Shown: piece after piece, positions 56,234-64,000 of the stretch
Layout of the letters: each line of letters starts with the position of its first letter
Position numbering within the stretch: the first letter of the stretch is position 1
Assembly: GCF_000317515.1 (NCBI RefSeq)
Contig: NC_019738.1
Span: 1,553,623 to 1,617,622 of the forward strand
DNA: 64,000 bases
Direction of reading: 5' to 3'
From: Allocoleopsis franciscana PCC 7113
Lineage (GTDB): Bacteria > Cyanobacteriota > Cyanobacteriia > Cyanobacteriales > Coleofasciculaceae
Position numbers and translations under genes: made by a program
The notes under the pieces: model-generated
What the model was told of the DNA's origin: nothing
What the model saw: the letters and a program-made list of their open reading frames with translations, nothing else
Database searches by the model: none

Positions 56234-56767
56234 ATGTCTAAAATTGTCGAAGAAGTACGGACAGCCACTGCAACCGTTGATTTTCAACATCCCACGACCC
56301 AGAAAGTTCACATCTCGACGTTTGTGGGTAATGGTGGCAATATTCCTGATGGCCACGGCAGCTTTCAGGATGACATTGTCGTTACAGACAACTTCAAGAT
56401 CTCTGAGGTGAGCCTCACACTGAAAAACCTTATCCACACTTGGGTTGGCGACCTCACTGTGCGCTTGCGCCACTTGGAGACTGACACGGTGGTTGAGTTG
56501 TTCCGCCGACCGGGTCAACCTTACTTTTCTTCGAGTGGCTATAGCAACGACCTCAAGGGCGATTACAACTTCAGCGACAACAACAGCTACAAATTTGAAG
56601 TGGCAGCGGCAGAGAATTCTGTCATTCCCGGTGGCAACTATACTTCACTCCAGCCGCTCTCTGCGTTTAAGAATTTGTCAGCCGCAGGCACTTGGCGACT
56701 CATCATCACCGATTGCTCTGCGGGTGACTCTGGTTCCCTTGGCTCTTGGAGTCTCAACTTGGGATAG
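56234..56767 (+). CDS. Stand-alone P/Homo-B (proprotein convertase P) domain protein
   Basis: 177 residues. IPDGHGSFQDDIVVTDNFKISEVSLTLKNLIHTWVGDLTVRLRH, then GYSNDLKGDYNFSDN and LSAFKNLSAAGTWRLIITDCSAGDSGSLGSWSLNLG is a full P/Homo-B jelly-roll domain as in subtilisin-like convertases. Only about 35 residues precede it and none forms a signal peptide; no protease domain is attached. Such orphan domains may bind proteins or sugars. GGAG lies about 15 bp before the ATG. Surrounded by long gene-free DNA. Confidence 0.85.
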   Translation: MSKIVEEVRTATATVDFQHPTTQKVHISTFVGNGGNIPDGHGSFQDDIVVTDNFKISEVSLTLKNLIHTWVGDLTVRLRHLETDTVVELFRRPGQPYFSSSGYSNDLKGDYNFSDNNSYKFEVAAAENSVIPGGNYTSLQPLSAFKNLSAAGTWRLIITDCSAGDSGSLGSWSLNLG

Positions 56768-57914
56768 AGATGAATCGACTGAACTCTGAAGGAATTTGCT
56801 TCTTGGAGGGAAGAGGTCATCACTCAGGGTTAGGCGGCTCATCATAGAGTGTAAACACGAAGACTGACTAAAGCTCGCAGCTCCAATTAAATATATCGGT
56901 TGACAACTCTCATATTTTCTGTGAGAGGGTATAAGAGTGTGCCGGAGGATGGAAAAGTCTGCTGAATGATCTACATACTTATCCATCTGAATTGGGTTGC
57001 CAATCCAATAGCAACCTACGGAGCTGAGCTTGTCTGATCTCAAATCCGTTCAATCACTCATTACACACAAACACAGAGGGGTTTTAGGGGAGATAACTTT
57101 TATTCTCCCCTTCTCCTACGTCCAACCCAGCCATAACTTTACCTGAACGACTTAAGTTGAATCAGGCAAACTGGACATAGGAAAATGCAGCCAACATTGA
57201 CCGTTTTTTTCTTCCAAATCTTCTAGATTCAATGCACCCAAGCAGAGGAGATTTATACTCTATCCGTTATCTAGGTAACTGTTCCTAGGGGATCATCATT
57301 CTACAATGACTCTTGCTATTAAAGCAATCAAAAATTAAGGGATTGGCTTTGGGCAGGGTTAAATATAATATTAATTTCTGCCCATCCTGATTCACAAAGC
57401 CCTCACCCTAAAGAGCGTTGCTGGGCATAGCTTGTGGCGCTTGTTTCGCTAACCGCTAAGCTTGCCTTAGGCCAACAGCTCTAATGCTTTGTGAGACTAT
57501 AATTATTTTATCAATGGGTTTCCCGAAACGGAGTGCAGGGCGACGCCCCCAAAAGTTAGAGTGGTGGCGATCGCTCAAAAACTGTGCAGGCATTACGCGA
57601 AATTCTTGACCCACTCACGCCGCGTGGTTACCAATTGATCACTGTGCCTGAAAGGTTGCAGCTCCAAGGCAAGGAACTTACTAAAAAGCCTATGGTGGGA
57701 TGGGGGAATTTGCCTTTAAATGCGCTGCATTTTTTCGACAATCAACTGGAATTGGTTTAATATTACAAGCTCTCCAAATGATGCGCTGAATCGGTGAGAG
57801 CAGTAATCTGGGACGTATATTTCTGGAGCTAACGATAAGACTTTTGTCGAGGAGGTGATTGACGAAATTAACGTCACTCAAGCTAAGTATTCAAGCGTGG
57901 AGCTGTATTCAACT
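56768..57914. other. Gene-poor interval with a possible gene remnant
   Basis: About 1.15 kb. The only coding-like signal is the remnant listed at 57560-57760; repeated TTTCGCTAACCGCT-type repeat copies appear near 57450 (also near 54895). Confidence 0.45.
57560..57760 (+). pseudogene. Possible decayed gene fragment, unidentified
   Basis: Open frame without a good start (GTG at 57584) reading KTVQALREILDPLTPRGYQL, then ITVPERLQLQGKELTKKPMV and a short tail to TAA. The composition looks coding and hydrophilic, but there is no Shine-Dalgarno site and an alternative frame continues (STGIGLILQALQMMR), suggesting a frameshifted remnant. Confidence 0.3.
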
Positions 57915-58280
57915 TTAACAATAGGATTGTATATCTTCACCACACTGATCGGCTAGGAAACAAAGAGCGCGAAAACGCAAGCCAACTAATTGCTCGTAGA
58001 ACGGATTCAATTTGCACAAGGGAGGAATATGTCCCACCTTATGACCCAATATCATAATATCCCGCTCAAATGGACATTGAGCTGGAATCAGCCTAGCCAG
58101 CAATCGAGCCATTTCAGGGTCATTAACCTCGATTTGGTCGAGCCATTGGCGTAGTCGCTGCAATACATTGAATGAGAGCTTAGGCAATCGAATGCCTCTA
58201 GCGGGTTGGAAATTTTCTTCAGAATTGGTGACTAAGCCAGCTAGGGCGTTAGGTTCATGATTGGTGCAAATAGCATTCAT
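57915..58280 (-). CDS. Mo-dependent nitrogenase C-terminal-domain protein (stand-alone)
   Basis: 121 residues. LRQWLDQIEVNDPEMARLLARLIPAQCPFERDI, HIPPLCKLNPFYEQLVGLRFRALCFLADQCGEDIQSYC matches the Mo-nitrogenase C-terminal domain family found as small proteins across cyanobacteria, including non-fixers. Three or four conserved cysteines (AQCPFER, PPLCKLNP, RALCFLADQCGED) could bind metal. No nif gene is near. Function unknown. The ATG has GAGGAAAA nearby on the minus strand. Confidence 0.85.
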   Translation of the reverse strand: MNAICTNHEPNALAGLVTNSEENFQPARGIRLPKLSFNVLQRLRQWLDQIEVNDPEMARLLARLIPAQCPFERDIMILGHKVGHIPPLCKLNPFYEQLVGLRFRALCFLADQCGEDIQSYC

Positions 58281-58803
58281 AGTTTTTCCTCAGGTGGGTC
58301 AATAATTTAACGGCTTCGAGCGTCAATTTTTAATGAGCCAGCAGCTATCCAATGAGATATCACTTTAGGAGGCTAGTCCGTTAACCTATAGGTAACAGAA
58401 ATAAGTCCGAGAGATTCATTGGGTTTTTCTTATCTGTTCTTATCTTAAATAAGAAAAAGCCAAGCATGTACTTCGCTACTCCAAAAATTACTAATAGTTT
58501 TTATAGAAAGTAGCTATATCTACTGTGTGTTAGTCCTAAGTGACAATATCAGTAGCTCAAGGGGTAATTTTTAGCTTTGCTAGTTGTTGTCCCTATGACT
58601 TGGGAGGGAGCGAGACGCGCCATAAAAGGAAGTTATTCCCCTTCAGTCGAATTTGATTTTTGATTTTTGTATATCAAATCACTTATTTGATTGATGTGAG
58701 AGTGAAATTTGACAAAAAAAGAGAGCAGGCTTCTGGCTTGCTCTACAAAAAAGTGATGATTGTGGGGTTGGGAGCTTGCCCAACCCCTTGATTCCAATCA
58801 ATG
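58281..58803. other. Interval upstream of the Mo-nitrogenase-domain gene and downstream of rplL
   Basis: Carries the rplL terminator (58714-58752) and AT-rich promoter DNA for the 57915-58280 gene. No gene seen. Confidence 0.5.
58714..58752 (-). terminator. Terminator of the ribosomal-protein operon
   Basis: On the minus strand GAGCAAGC...GCCTGCTC forms an eight-pair stem with one mismatch and is followed by TTTTTTT; it lies about 50-90 bp past the rplL stop. Confidence 0.75.
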
Positions 58804-59199
58804 TTACTTCACGCTGACCTTCGCGCCAGCTTCTTCCAACTGCTTCTTGGCATCTTCAGCCGCATCCTTAGCAATTCCTTCCTTAACCGGTTTGGGAGCT
58901 GCTTCCACTAAATCTTTGGCTTCTTTAAGGCCCAAACCCGTCAATGTCCGTACTACCTTAAGAATGGCAATCTTCTTATCAGCAGGAACGTCTTCGAGAA
59001 TCACATCAAATTCAGTCTGTTCCTCGGCTTCTTCGGCTGGAGCAGCTCCACCCGCACCCGGAGCCATCATCATCATGCCACCAACCGGGGCAGCCGCACT
59101 GACGCCGAAGGCTTCTTCAATTTGCTTAACCAGTTCAGAGGCTTCGAGTAACGTCAGTGATTTGAGTTTTTCGAGAATTTCATCGGTTGTAGCAGACAT
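58804..59199 (-). CDS. rplL: Ribosomal protein bL12
   Basis: 131 residues. N-terminal dimerisation domain ([30 protein letters not shown]), Ala/Gly/Met-rich hinge (35-65) and C-terminal factor-binding domain with [37 protein letters not shown]. It forms the flexible L7/L12 stalk that recruits translation GTPases. Last gene of the operon, 98 bp after rplJ. Confidence 0.98.
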   Translation of the reverse strand: MSATTDEILEKLKSLTLLEASELVKQIEEAFGVSAAAPVGGMMMMAPGAGGAAPAEEAEEQTEFDVILEDVPADKKIAILKVVRTLTGLGLKEAKDLVEAAPKPVKEGIAKDAAEDAKKQLEEAGAKVSVK

Positions 59200-59297
59200 T
59201 GGTAAACTCCTTTGAGATTAGTTTTCTAGCTAGCCCACATAAATATAAGGGGCAATTCTTAACATGAGGGAACTCTCTTCGGCTCCCGATCGCGGTT

Positions 59298-59846
59298 TTA
59301 GGCCGCCTCACTGTCGGAGGTGCCTTGCTCTTTGTCTGCGATCGCTTGCAGGCATCGACCCAGAGAAGCCGGAACCTCGTTAATACCGACAGCAACCTTG
59401 GTTGTAACGGCATTAATCGCCCCAGCAATTTGGGCAATCAGTTGTTCCTTCGAGGGCAAGTCGCCAATTGCCTTGACTTGAGCTTCGTTTAAGGCGCGAC
59501 CTTCCATCACGCCGCCTTTGAGTTCGGTCTTCTTGCTGGCTTTCTGGAAGTCTTGGTAAGCCTTAATCGCACCGCTAATGTCGTCTTTGACCAGCATGAA
59601 CGCGGATGAACCGGAAAGAAATTCCGTCATCGGTTGCCATTTGGCATCCTCTCCAATGGCCAGACGCATTAGCGTGTTTTTGGTTACCTTGCAAACGGTG
59701 CCTGTTGGGCGTAAACGTCTCCGTAAGTCTGTAATTTCAGCAACGGTCAGCCCTTGATAGTTGATTACAACCGCTAGCTGAGCTTCACTCAAGGTTTGCT
59801 TGAGATCCGCCACAACAGCTTGTTTGCTTTCAATTGTTCTGCCCAT
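59298..59846 (-). CDS. rplJ: Ribosomal protein uL10
   Basis: 182 residues. MGRTIESKQAVVADLKQTLSEAQLAVVINYQGLTVAEITDLRRRL and TGTVCKVTKNTLMRLAI are the L10 N-terminal domain that binds 23S rRNA; the C-terminal helix carries L12 dimers. L10 normally autoregulates its own mRNA by binding the leader. Start has AGGAGGTG shortly upstream on the minus strand. Confidence 0.98.
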   Translation of the reverse strand: MGRTIESKQAVVADLKQTLSEAQLAVVINYQGLTVAEITDLRRRLRPTGTVCKVTKNTLMRLAIGEDAKWQPMTEFLSGSSAFMLVKDDISGAIKAYQDFQKASKKTELKGGVMEGRALNEAQVKAIGDLPSKEQLIAQIAGAINAVTTKVAVGINEVPASLGRCLQAIADKEQGTSDSEAA

Positions 59847-59869
59847 CGTTCGTTCACCTCCTTTATAAA

Positions 59870-59903
59870 GTTGCAGGTTACAGGTTAGTTGCAGGTTGCA
59901 GGT
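59870..59903. repeat. Short tandem GGTTGCA-type repeat in the rplJ leader
   Basis: TTGCAGGTTACAGGTTAGTTGCAGGTTGCAGGT is built from seven-base-like units and is complementary to CAACCT-rich sequence at about 59937-59980, so the leader could form a long stem. Confidence 0.5.
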
Positions 59904-59992
59904 AAGGCGATTGAAGGTTTAAACAAGCTTGAACTTTCAACTTTCAACCTGAAATCCTTCAACGTTCTAGCCTTCAACCCCTCGACCAAAAC

Positions 59993-60020
59993 AAAACCCC
60001 GGACGCCATGCCGGGGTTTT
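59993..60020 (-). terminator. Attenuator/terminator between rplA and rplJ
   Basis: AAAACCCCGG (59993-60002) pairs perfectly with CCGGGGTTTT (60011-60020); on the minus strand the downstream sequence is GTTTTGGTC. In the leader of rplJ this fits the L10-type transcription attenuation point separating rplKA from rplJL. Confidence 0.7.
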
Positions 60021-60191
60021 ACTTCGTATCTCAGACGCCACATCACTTCATGAGTGTTGGCGACACGGGAGATACTGAGTACATTGACCTCGGCAGGATA
60101 TTAAGCCATTTGCACCTGCTGTCTTTGGCACAAGCCTGATTTAATTTTTTCGCCTGGAATTTTGAATCAGTCTAAACCTCAATTTTCAAGT

Positions 60192-60908
60192 TTAGGCGGC
60201 TTCACCGACCTTCATATCACGCAGAGCGTTGATATCGACTTGAATCGATGGCCCCATTGTTGAAGATACATACACAGTACGCCAATAACGACCTTTTGCT
60301 CCTGAGGGACGATTTCGGTCAATGGTTTCCTGCAAAGCTTTAAGATTCACTAGCAGGTCTTCGGCGCTAAAGGATGCTTTCCCAAACAACACATGGACGA
60401 TGCCGGTGCGGTCAGCCCTAAACTCTAGTTTACCAGCTTTGAATTCTTGAATCGCTTGAGCCAGATCAAAAGTGACAGTTCCACCTTTGGGAGAAGGCAT
60501 CAAACCTCTTGGACCCAAAAGGCGACCTAATTTTGCCACTTGGGGCATCACGTCCGGAGTAGCAATCAGGAGGTCAAAGTCCATCATGCCTTTTTGAATT
60601 TCGTCAATCAATTCCTCAGAACCGACCAAGTCAGCACCAGCATTACTGGCTTCCGTAACTTTCTCACCTCTGGCAATCACGGCTACCCGTACCGTTTGGC
60701 CGGTGCCTTTGGGTAGCGCTACGGTTGTTCGCAGTTGTTGGTCGGTATACTTCGGGTCAATTCCCAAACGGATATGTGCTTCCGCTGATTCCGGGAATTT
60801 TGCCGTCGCTGTTTCTTTTAACAGGTTCAGTGCTTCTAAGGGATCGTAAGGTCGATCCTCGACTTTTTTTTGCAGTTCTTGTAATCGGCGTGATAGCTTT
60901 CTCGTCAT
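60192..60908 (-). CDS. rplA: Ribosomal protein uL1
   Basis: 238 residues. [57 protein letters not shown] and [32 protein letters not shown] are L1 signatures. It binds 23S rRNA at the L1 stalk and helps E-site tRNA release. Its gene follows rplK by 93 bp in the standard order. Confidence 0.98.
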   Translation of the reverse strand: MTRKLSRRLQELQKKVEDRPYDPLEALNLLKETATAKFPESAEAHIRLGIDPKYTDQQLRTTVALPKGTGQTVRVAVIARGEKVTEASNAGADLVGSEELIDEIQKGMMDFDLLIATPDVMPQVAKLGRLLGPRGLMPSPKGGTVTFDLAQAIQEFKAGKLEFRADRTGIVHVLFGKASFSAEDLLVNLKALQETIDRNRPSGAKGRYWRTVYVSSTMGPSIQVDINALRDMKVGEAA

Positions 60909-61001
60909 CTGTCTCTCCTGGGGTTCCTAACGAAGCTAGCGCTTCTCCCCCGAATTGGGTTTACAACTAACTGTTTTGGCGTGAATCTTGAAGGGAGGGG
61001 A

Positions 61002-61427
61002 CTAATCTGCGATCGCGACACCCATATTGCGAGCGGTTCCTTCTACAATTTTCATCGCGGCCTCAATATCATTGGCATTGAGGTCGGGCATTTTGGTTTG
61101 GGCGATTTCTTGGAGTTGCGCCCGCGTAATTGTCCCAACTTTTTGCTTGTTGGGTTGACTCGCCCCTTTGGGAATTCCGGCAGCTTTCTGAATCAGCACG
61201 GATGCGGGTGGCGTTTTGAGAATAAACGTAAAGCTACGATCCTCGAACACCGAAATTTCGACCGGCACGACCATTCCCGCTTGATCGGCTGTTTTGGCGT
61301 TGTACTCCTTACAGAACGCCATAATATTGACCCCGTGTTGACCCAAGGCTGGACCAACGGGCGGGGCTGGGTTGGCTTTCCCGGCTGGGAGAGCCAACTT
61401 AATCATTGCAACGACTTTTTTGGCCAT
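61002..61427 (-). CDS. rplK: Ribosomal protein uL11
   Basis: 141 residues. [46 protein letters not shown] is the invariant L11 N-terminal domain; the C-terminal rRNA-binding domain follows ([22 protein letters not shown]). It shapes the GTPase-associated centre. Separated from nusG by only 2 bp, so the genes are co-transcribed and coupled. Confidence 0.98.
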   Translation of the reverse strand: MAKKVVAMIKLALPAGKANPAPPVGPALGQHGVNIMAFCKEYNAKTADQAGMVVPVEISVFEDRSFTFILKTPPASVLIQKAAGIPKGASQPNKQKVGTITRAQLQEIAQTKMPDLNANDIEAAMKIVEGTARNMGVAIAD

Positions 61428-61429
61428 TT

Positions 61430-62047
61430 CTAGCTAGTTTTTTGAACCTGGTTGAATTCCAATTCTACTGGCGTATCTCGTCCAAAAATCGAGAGTAACG
61501 CCTTTAGTTTGCTCCTTTCGGGGCTAACTTCAATCACCTCGCCTTCAAAATCTTTGAACGGACCCGAAAGCACCACGATTTTGTCTCCGACTGCCATATC
61601 AATTTTGACAACCGGCTCTTGCTCCTGGGCTTGCTTGAAGATCCGTTCGATTTCTCCTGGACTTAGTGGCACGGGTTTTACGTGTCCCCGTCCCCGTCCA
61701 TAGCGACGTTTTTGTTCTGCCCCAACAAAATTAATCACATTTGGTGTGTTTTTAACAACCTGCCAGGCGTCGTCATCCATCACCATTTGGACTAATACGT
61801 AACCGGGGAAGACTTTTTCTTCAGAGTGTTGCCGAGAACCATCCTTCCGGATTTTCACCGTCGGCGTCTGCGGAATTTGCACTCTTAAAATCCGGTCAGC
61901 CACATCCAAGGTTTGAATGCGCTGTTCCAGGTTGGTCTTGACCCGCTTTTCACAGCCAGACGCCACCTGAACCGCGTACCAGTGTGCGGTTTGAGTTTGT
62001 TCGGGTTGTTGATTTGAATCGTTTGATTCGTCTGCGGCAAAACTCAT
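61430..62047 (-). CDS. nusG: Transcription termination/antitermination factor NusG
   Basis: 205 residues from ATG 62047, whose A is the last base of the secE TGA stop (1-bp overlap); an earlier in-frame start at 62071 would lie inside secE. The NGN domain (about 30-140; [53 protein letters not shown]) and C-terminal KOW domain ([30 protein letters not shown]) are complete. NusG binds RNA polymerase and couples it to Rho or the ribosome. Confidence 0.97.
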   Translation of the reverse strand: MSFAADESNDSNQQPEQTQTAHWYAVQVASGCEKRVKTNLEQRIQTLDVADRILRVQIPQTPTVKIRKDGSRQHSEEKVFPGYVLVQMVMDDDAWQVVKNTPNVINFVGAEQKRRYGRGRGHVKPVPLSPGEIERIFKQAQEQEPVVKIDMAVGDKIVVLSGPFKDFEGEVIEVSPERSKLKALLSIFGRDTPVELEFNQVQKTS

Positions 62048-62274
62048 CAAAATACCTGTTTTGATACCCATACAAAGAGGCCATCCACCAAATAGATTAA
62101 GGTGGCGCTTAAAATCACCATCAGTAGCACAGCTGCTGATTCGCTAATTAGCTGCTGCCGACTCGGCCAAACAACTTTACCGAGTTCTTCTTTGGTGTCA
62201 TCAAAGAACGTTGCTACGTTAAACCCGGATTCAGTGCTTTGAGTCTCTGATTCAGTTTTCGTTTTTTTTGCCAC
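62047..62274 (-). CDS. secE: Preprotein translocase subunit SecE
   Basis: 75 residues from GTG 62274 (AKKTKTESET follows); an in-frame GTG at 62295 would add seven residues. The single TM segment and preceding cytosolic amphipathic helix are clear: FFDDTKEELGKVVWPSRQQLISESAAVLLMVILSATLIYLVDGLFVWV. SecE clamps SecY in the plasma and thylakoid membranes. First gene of the secE-nusG-rplK-rplA unit. Confidence 0.93.
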   Translation of the reverse strand: MAKKTKTESETQSTESGFNVATFFDDTKEELGKVVWPSRQQLISESAAVLLMVILSATLIYLVDGLFVWVSKQVF

Positions 62275-62559
62275 GACCTTAGATCTCCCCGTCACTCGAT
62301 TTTAGGTGCAAGATTCTTGGATTTATCTGCCCACAACGTTGATATTTGTGGGAGGGCAGGGCGTTTACCCGGAGAAACCCAATCACCAAGCCTCCGTTAA
62401 CGCAGCTTTAAGGTATCTCCGTGATGAGATACTTTACAACCACTTCCACAACAAGTTTACCCGAATTTTTTGACTTTCATGGGAGAAGACCAGTCAAAGT
62501 AGTGGCTTCGGGCAGAAGCGGAACTTTGTCTTTCTACATTCTATGTATTTATTTTAGAG

Positions 62560-62632
62560 CGCGCCCTGGAGGACTTGAACCCCCGACATCAGGTTTTGGA
62601 GACCTGCGTTCTACCAACTGAACTAAGAGCGC
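62560..62632 (-). tRNA. trnW: tRNA-Trp (CCA)
   Basis: 73-nt cloverleaf on the minus strand. Acceptor GCGCTCT/AGGGCGC, D arm TTCAGTTGGTAGAA, anticodon loop CTCCAAA (anticodon CCA), T arm GGGGGTTCAAGTCCTCC and discriminator G. It lies between rplS and secE, the usual place in cyanobacteria. Confidence 0.97.
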
Positions 62633-62728
62633 ACGGAGTGATTGGGGTAGTAATCCTAAACCCCTCACATCACATTATTTAGTTTAGCGCAGGGCGTCAA
62701 CATAAAGTCAATGCCTTGCCAAATTAAC

Positions 62729-63091
62729 TTATATTCCCCGGTCAAAGCGTTGTTTGATGCGAGTCGCTTTACCCACGCGATCGCGTAAGTAGAATAACTT
62801 CGCCCGACGCACCCTACCTCGACGGATAATTTTAATGCTCTCCACTCGCGGAGAATGAATCAAAAATACCCGCTCTACGCCGACGCCCTGAAACACACGT
62901 CGTACTGTGATCGTTTCGTTGATACTACCGTTACGCATAGCAATCACGGTGCCTTCGTAAGGCTGTACCCGTTCCTTGCCACCTTCTCGGATTCTTACCC
63001 CAACCCGAACGGTGTCGCCGACATGAATCACGGGAAGGTTTGATTTAAGCTGTTCCGCTTCGATGGAGCGAATAATCTCTTGAGCCTTCAT
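62729..63091 (-). CDS. rplS: Ribosomal protein bL19
   Basis: 120 residues. [114 protein letters not shown] is complete L19 compared by eye with the bacterial family. It bridges the 30S-50S interface. The next downstream gene on the strand is tRNA-Trp. Confidence 0.98.
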   Translation of the reverse strand: MKAQEIIRSIEAEQLKSNLPVIHVGDTVRVGVRIREGGKERVQPYEGTVIAMRNGSINETITVRRVFQGVGVERVFLIHSPRVESIKIIRRGRVRRAKLFYLRDRVGKATRIKQRFDRGI

Positions 63092-63498
63092 GTTTTTTTA
63101 TAAAAGTCACAATCTCTAATATTACCGTGTTTGATTAGCTTGCGTCTAGAGATATACCTTAAAAATTTTTATCTTTCAAACAATGGCAGGATGCATACCA
63201 TCCATTGATTGATTAGTCAAACGACATATATTACTTACTCGTCGCCTAGGCGATCACATGCACAGAATGGTAACTTGCCTCAGAATACGAGAACGACATT
63301 GACTCATGCAATATTAGAATTATAGAGATTCTAATATTGCATAAATCCTGTTTTTTTGCATCTTTAAATACAAAAACTGAGAAAAAAAAACAGTATTACA
63401 CTCTCAATGAAGTTGGGTGAAGTTTCAATTTTAAATTTTTTTAGCTTCAAACTTCACCATTCTTCAGAGCTGACTTGCTTGCTCAGGAAAACTTTTTT
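63092..63498. other. Divergent upstream region of rplS and the third porin
   Basis: About 400 bp, AT-rich, with the long perfect hairpin at 63306-63342 (separate entry). No gene seen. Confidence 0.5.
63306..63342. promoter_or_regulatory. Perfect 15-bp inverted repeat upstream of the third porin
   Basis: ATGCAATATTAGAAT (63306-63320) and ATTCTAATATTGCAT (63328-63342) match perfectly around a seven-base loop. No T run follows directly. It could be a binding site or an mRNA end; no metal-box consensus is obvious. Confidence 0.5.
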
Positions 63499-64000
63499 GT
63501 GGGTGTGAATAGAGTGAAACGATCAAAAATTTCCCGAAATATTCTGCTAACTAGCCCAGCCATTTTTAGTGGAATACTGTTAATATTCAGCTCAGTAGTA
63601 GCAACGGCACAGGAAACTCAGTCTATCGCTGTGTCTTCCGATGCCAATACATCCATATCGGTAACACCTGTTGAACTCTTGCCATCGGTTAGTACGGCTC
63701 AAGTTCCTGAAAACAATTCAGTTGCCACCGCCGCTCTATCTATACAGCAAAAAGAACACGTTGAACAGCCTTTCCAACAATCATTTGCTAACACAAATTC
63801 AACGGATTTACCGATAGAAACGGCTCAAAAATCTAGTGAGGAGCAGATAGAGGAAACAGGTATCCCGACTGGGGAAATAATAACTCCCTATAGCGAGGTT
63901 GAAACTTCGCAAAACGATCCGTTGGATCAAGTAACCAACGTCTCTCAACTCAGTGATGTCAGACCAACTGATTGGGCCTATGAGGCGCTACGCAGTTTAG
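63499..64000 (+). CDS. Third SLH-type iron-uptake porin, 3' truncated by window
   Basis: Open to the window end, so about 167 residues are visible. GTG 63499, 63505 and 63514 are in frame; AGGA lies ten bases before 63499. The signal peptide (KRSKISRNILLTSPAIFSGILLIFSSVVATAQE) is followed by a Ser/Thr/Gln-rich stretch and the SLH start DPLDQVTNVSQLSDVRPTDWAYEALRSL, clearly paralogous to the porins at 23-28 kb. It should continue into the OprB barrel beyond the window. Confidence 0.85.
   Translation, partial: MGVNRVKRSKISRNILLTSPAIFSGILLIFSSVVATAQETQSIAVSSDANTSISVTPVELLPSVSTAQVPENNSVATAALSIQQKEHVEQPFQQSFANTNSTDLPIETAQKSSEEQIEETGIPTGEIITPYSEVETSQNDPLDQVTNVSQLSDVRPTDWAYEALRSL

Overview
The window is chromosomal DNA from a cyanobacterium, most likely a filamentous, gene-rich one. 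Evidence: very frequent GCGATCGC (HIP1) octamers, heme oxygenase for bilin synthesis, SLH-plus-OprB iron-uptake porins, a SmtA/SmtB metallothionein pair, an Rre1/Ycf29-type response regulator, a Psb32-like protein, Uma2 nucleases and WD40/NB-ARC/TPR signalling proteins. Species cannot be fixed from the sequence alone.

Layout. 0-10 kb: end of ftsY, a response regulator, a 39-residue membrane peptide behind a structured leader, an NB-ARC-TPR protein carrying an in-frame repeat insertion, dapB, a band-7 lipoprotein pair, ruvA and a sucrose-phosphatase-like gene. 10.3-18.7 kb: four consecutive plus-strand genes that look like one conflict/signalling island: TIR + transmembrane segment + 14 WD40 repeats; a 1,076-residue protein joining SLATT-like membrane helices, a TIR-like fold, an ASK1-type (MAP3K TRAF-binding) helical repeat and a SLOG-like Rossmann domain; a TRPM-type SLOG (LSDAT) protein; and a stand-alone DUF4231/SLATT membrane protein. 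18.8-28.3 kb: S41 protease, Ser/Thr kinase, GIY-YIG-like protein and two tandem porins. 28.5-34.7 kb: smtB and smtA with operator, tRNA-Phe followed by a decayed tRNA-Phe 3' half, YtxH and DUF948-like envelope proteins, Psb32-like protein, cobH and a KGG stress protein. 35-42.6 kb: GH13 enzyme, second Uma2, GT41-like glycosyltransferase, miaA and gyrB.

43.1-53.6 kb is the clearest accessory system: five overlapping or tightly spaced plus-strand genes (DUF4007; a small degenerate P-loop-like protein; a giant DUF6079/BrxC-like ATPase with a very long coiled coil; PglZ; BrxL-like AAA+ ATPase). This is the core of a BREX type 4-like phage-defence operon, but neither a PglX methyltransferase nor a BrxP PAPS-reductase lies beside it: gyrB is immediately upstream and heme oxygenase immediately downstream. 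A palindromic MITE-like element and a nine-codon leader ORF with a strong Shine-Dalgarno sequence precede it.

54-58.8 kb is sparse: ho1, a long gene-free stretch with a promoter-hairpin-terminator module that looks like a roughly 90-nt small RNA, an orphan P/Homo-B domain protein and a stand-alone Mo-nitrogenase C-terminal-domain protein. 58.8-63.1 kb is the conserved minus-strand block rplS, tRNA-Trp, secE, nusG, rplK, rplA, rplJ, rplL. A third porin, absent from simple ORF lists because it runs off the end, begins at about 63.5 kb.

All calls were made by reading the sequence; no database search was run.
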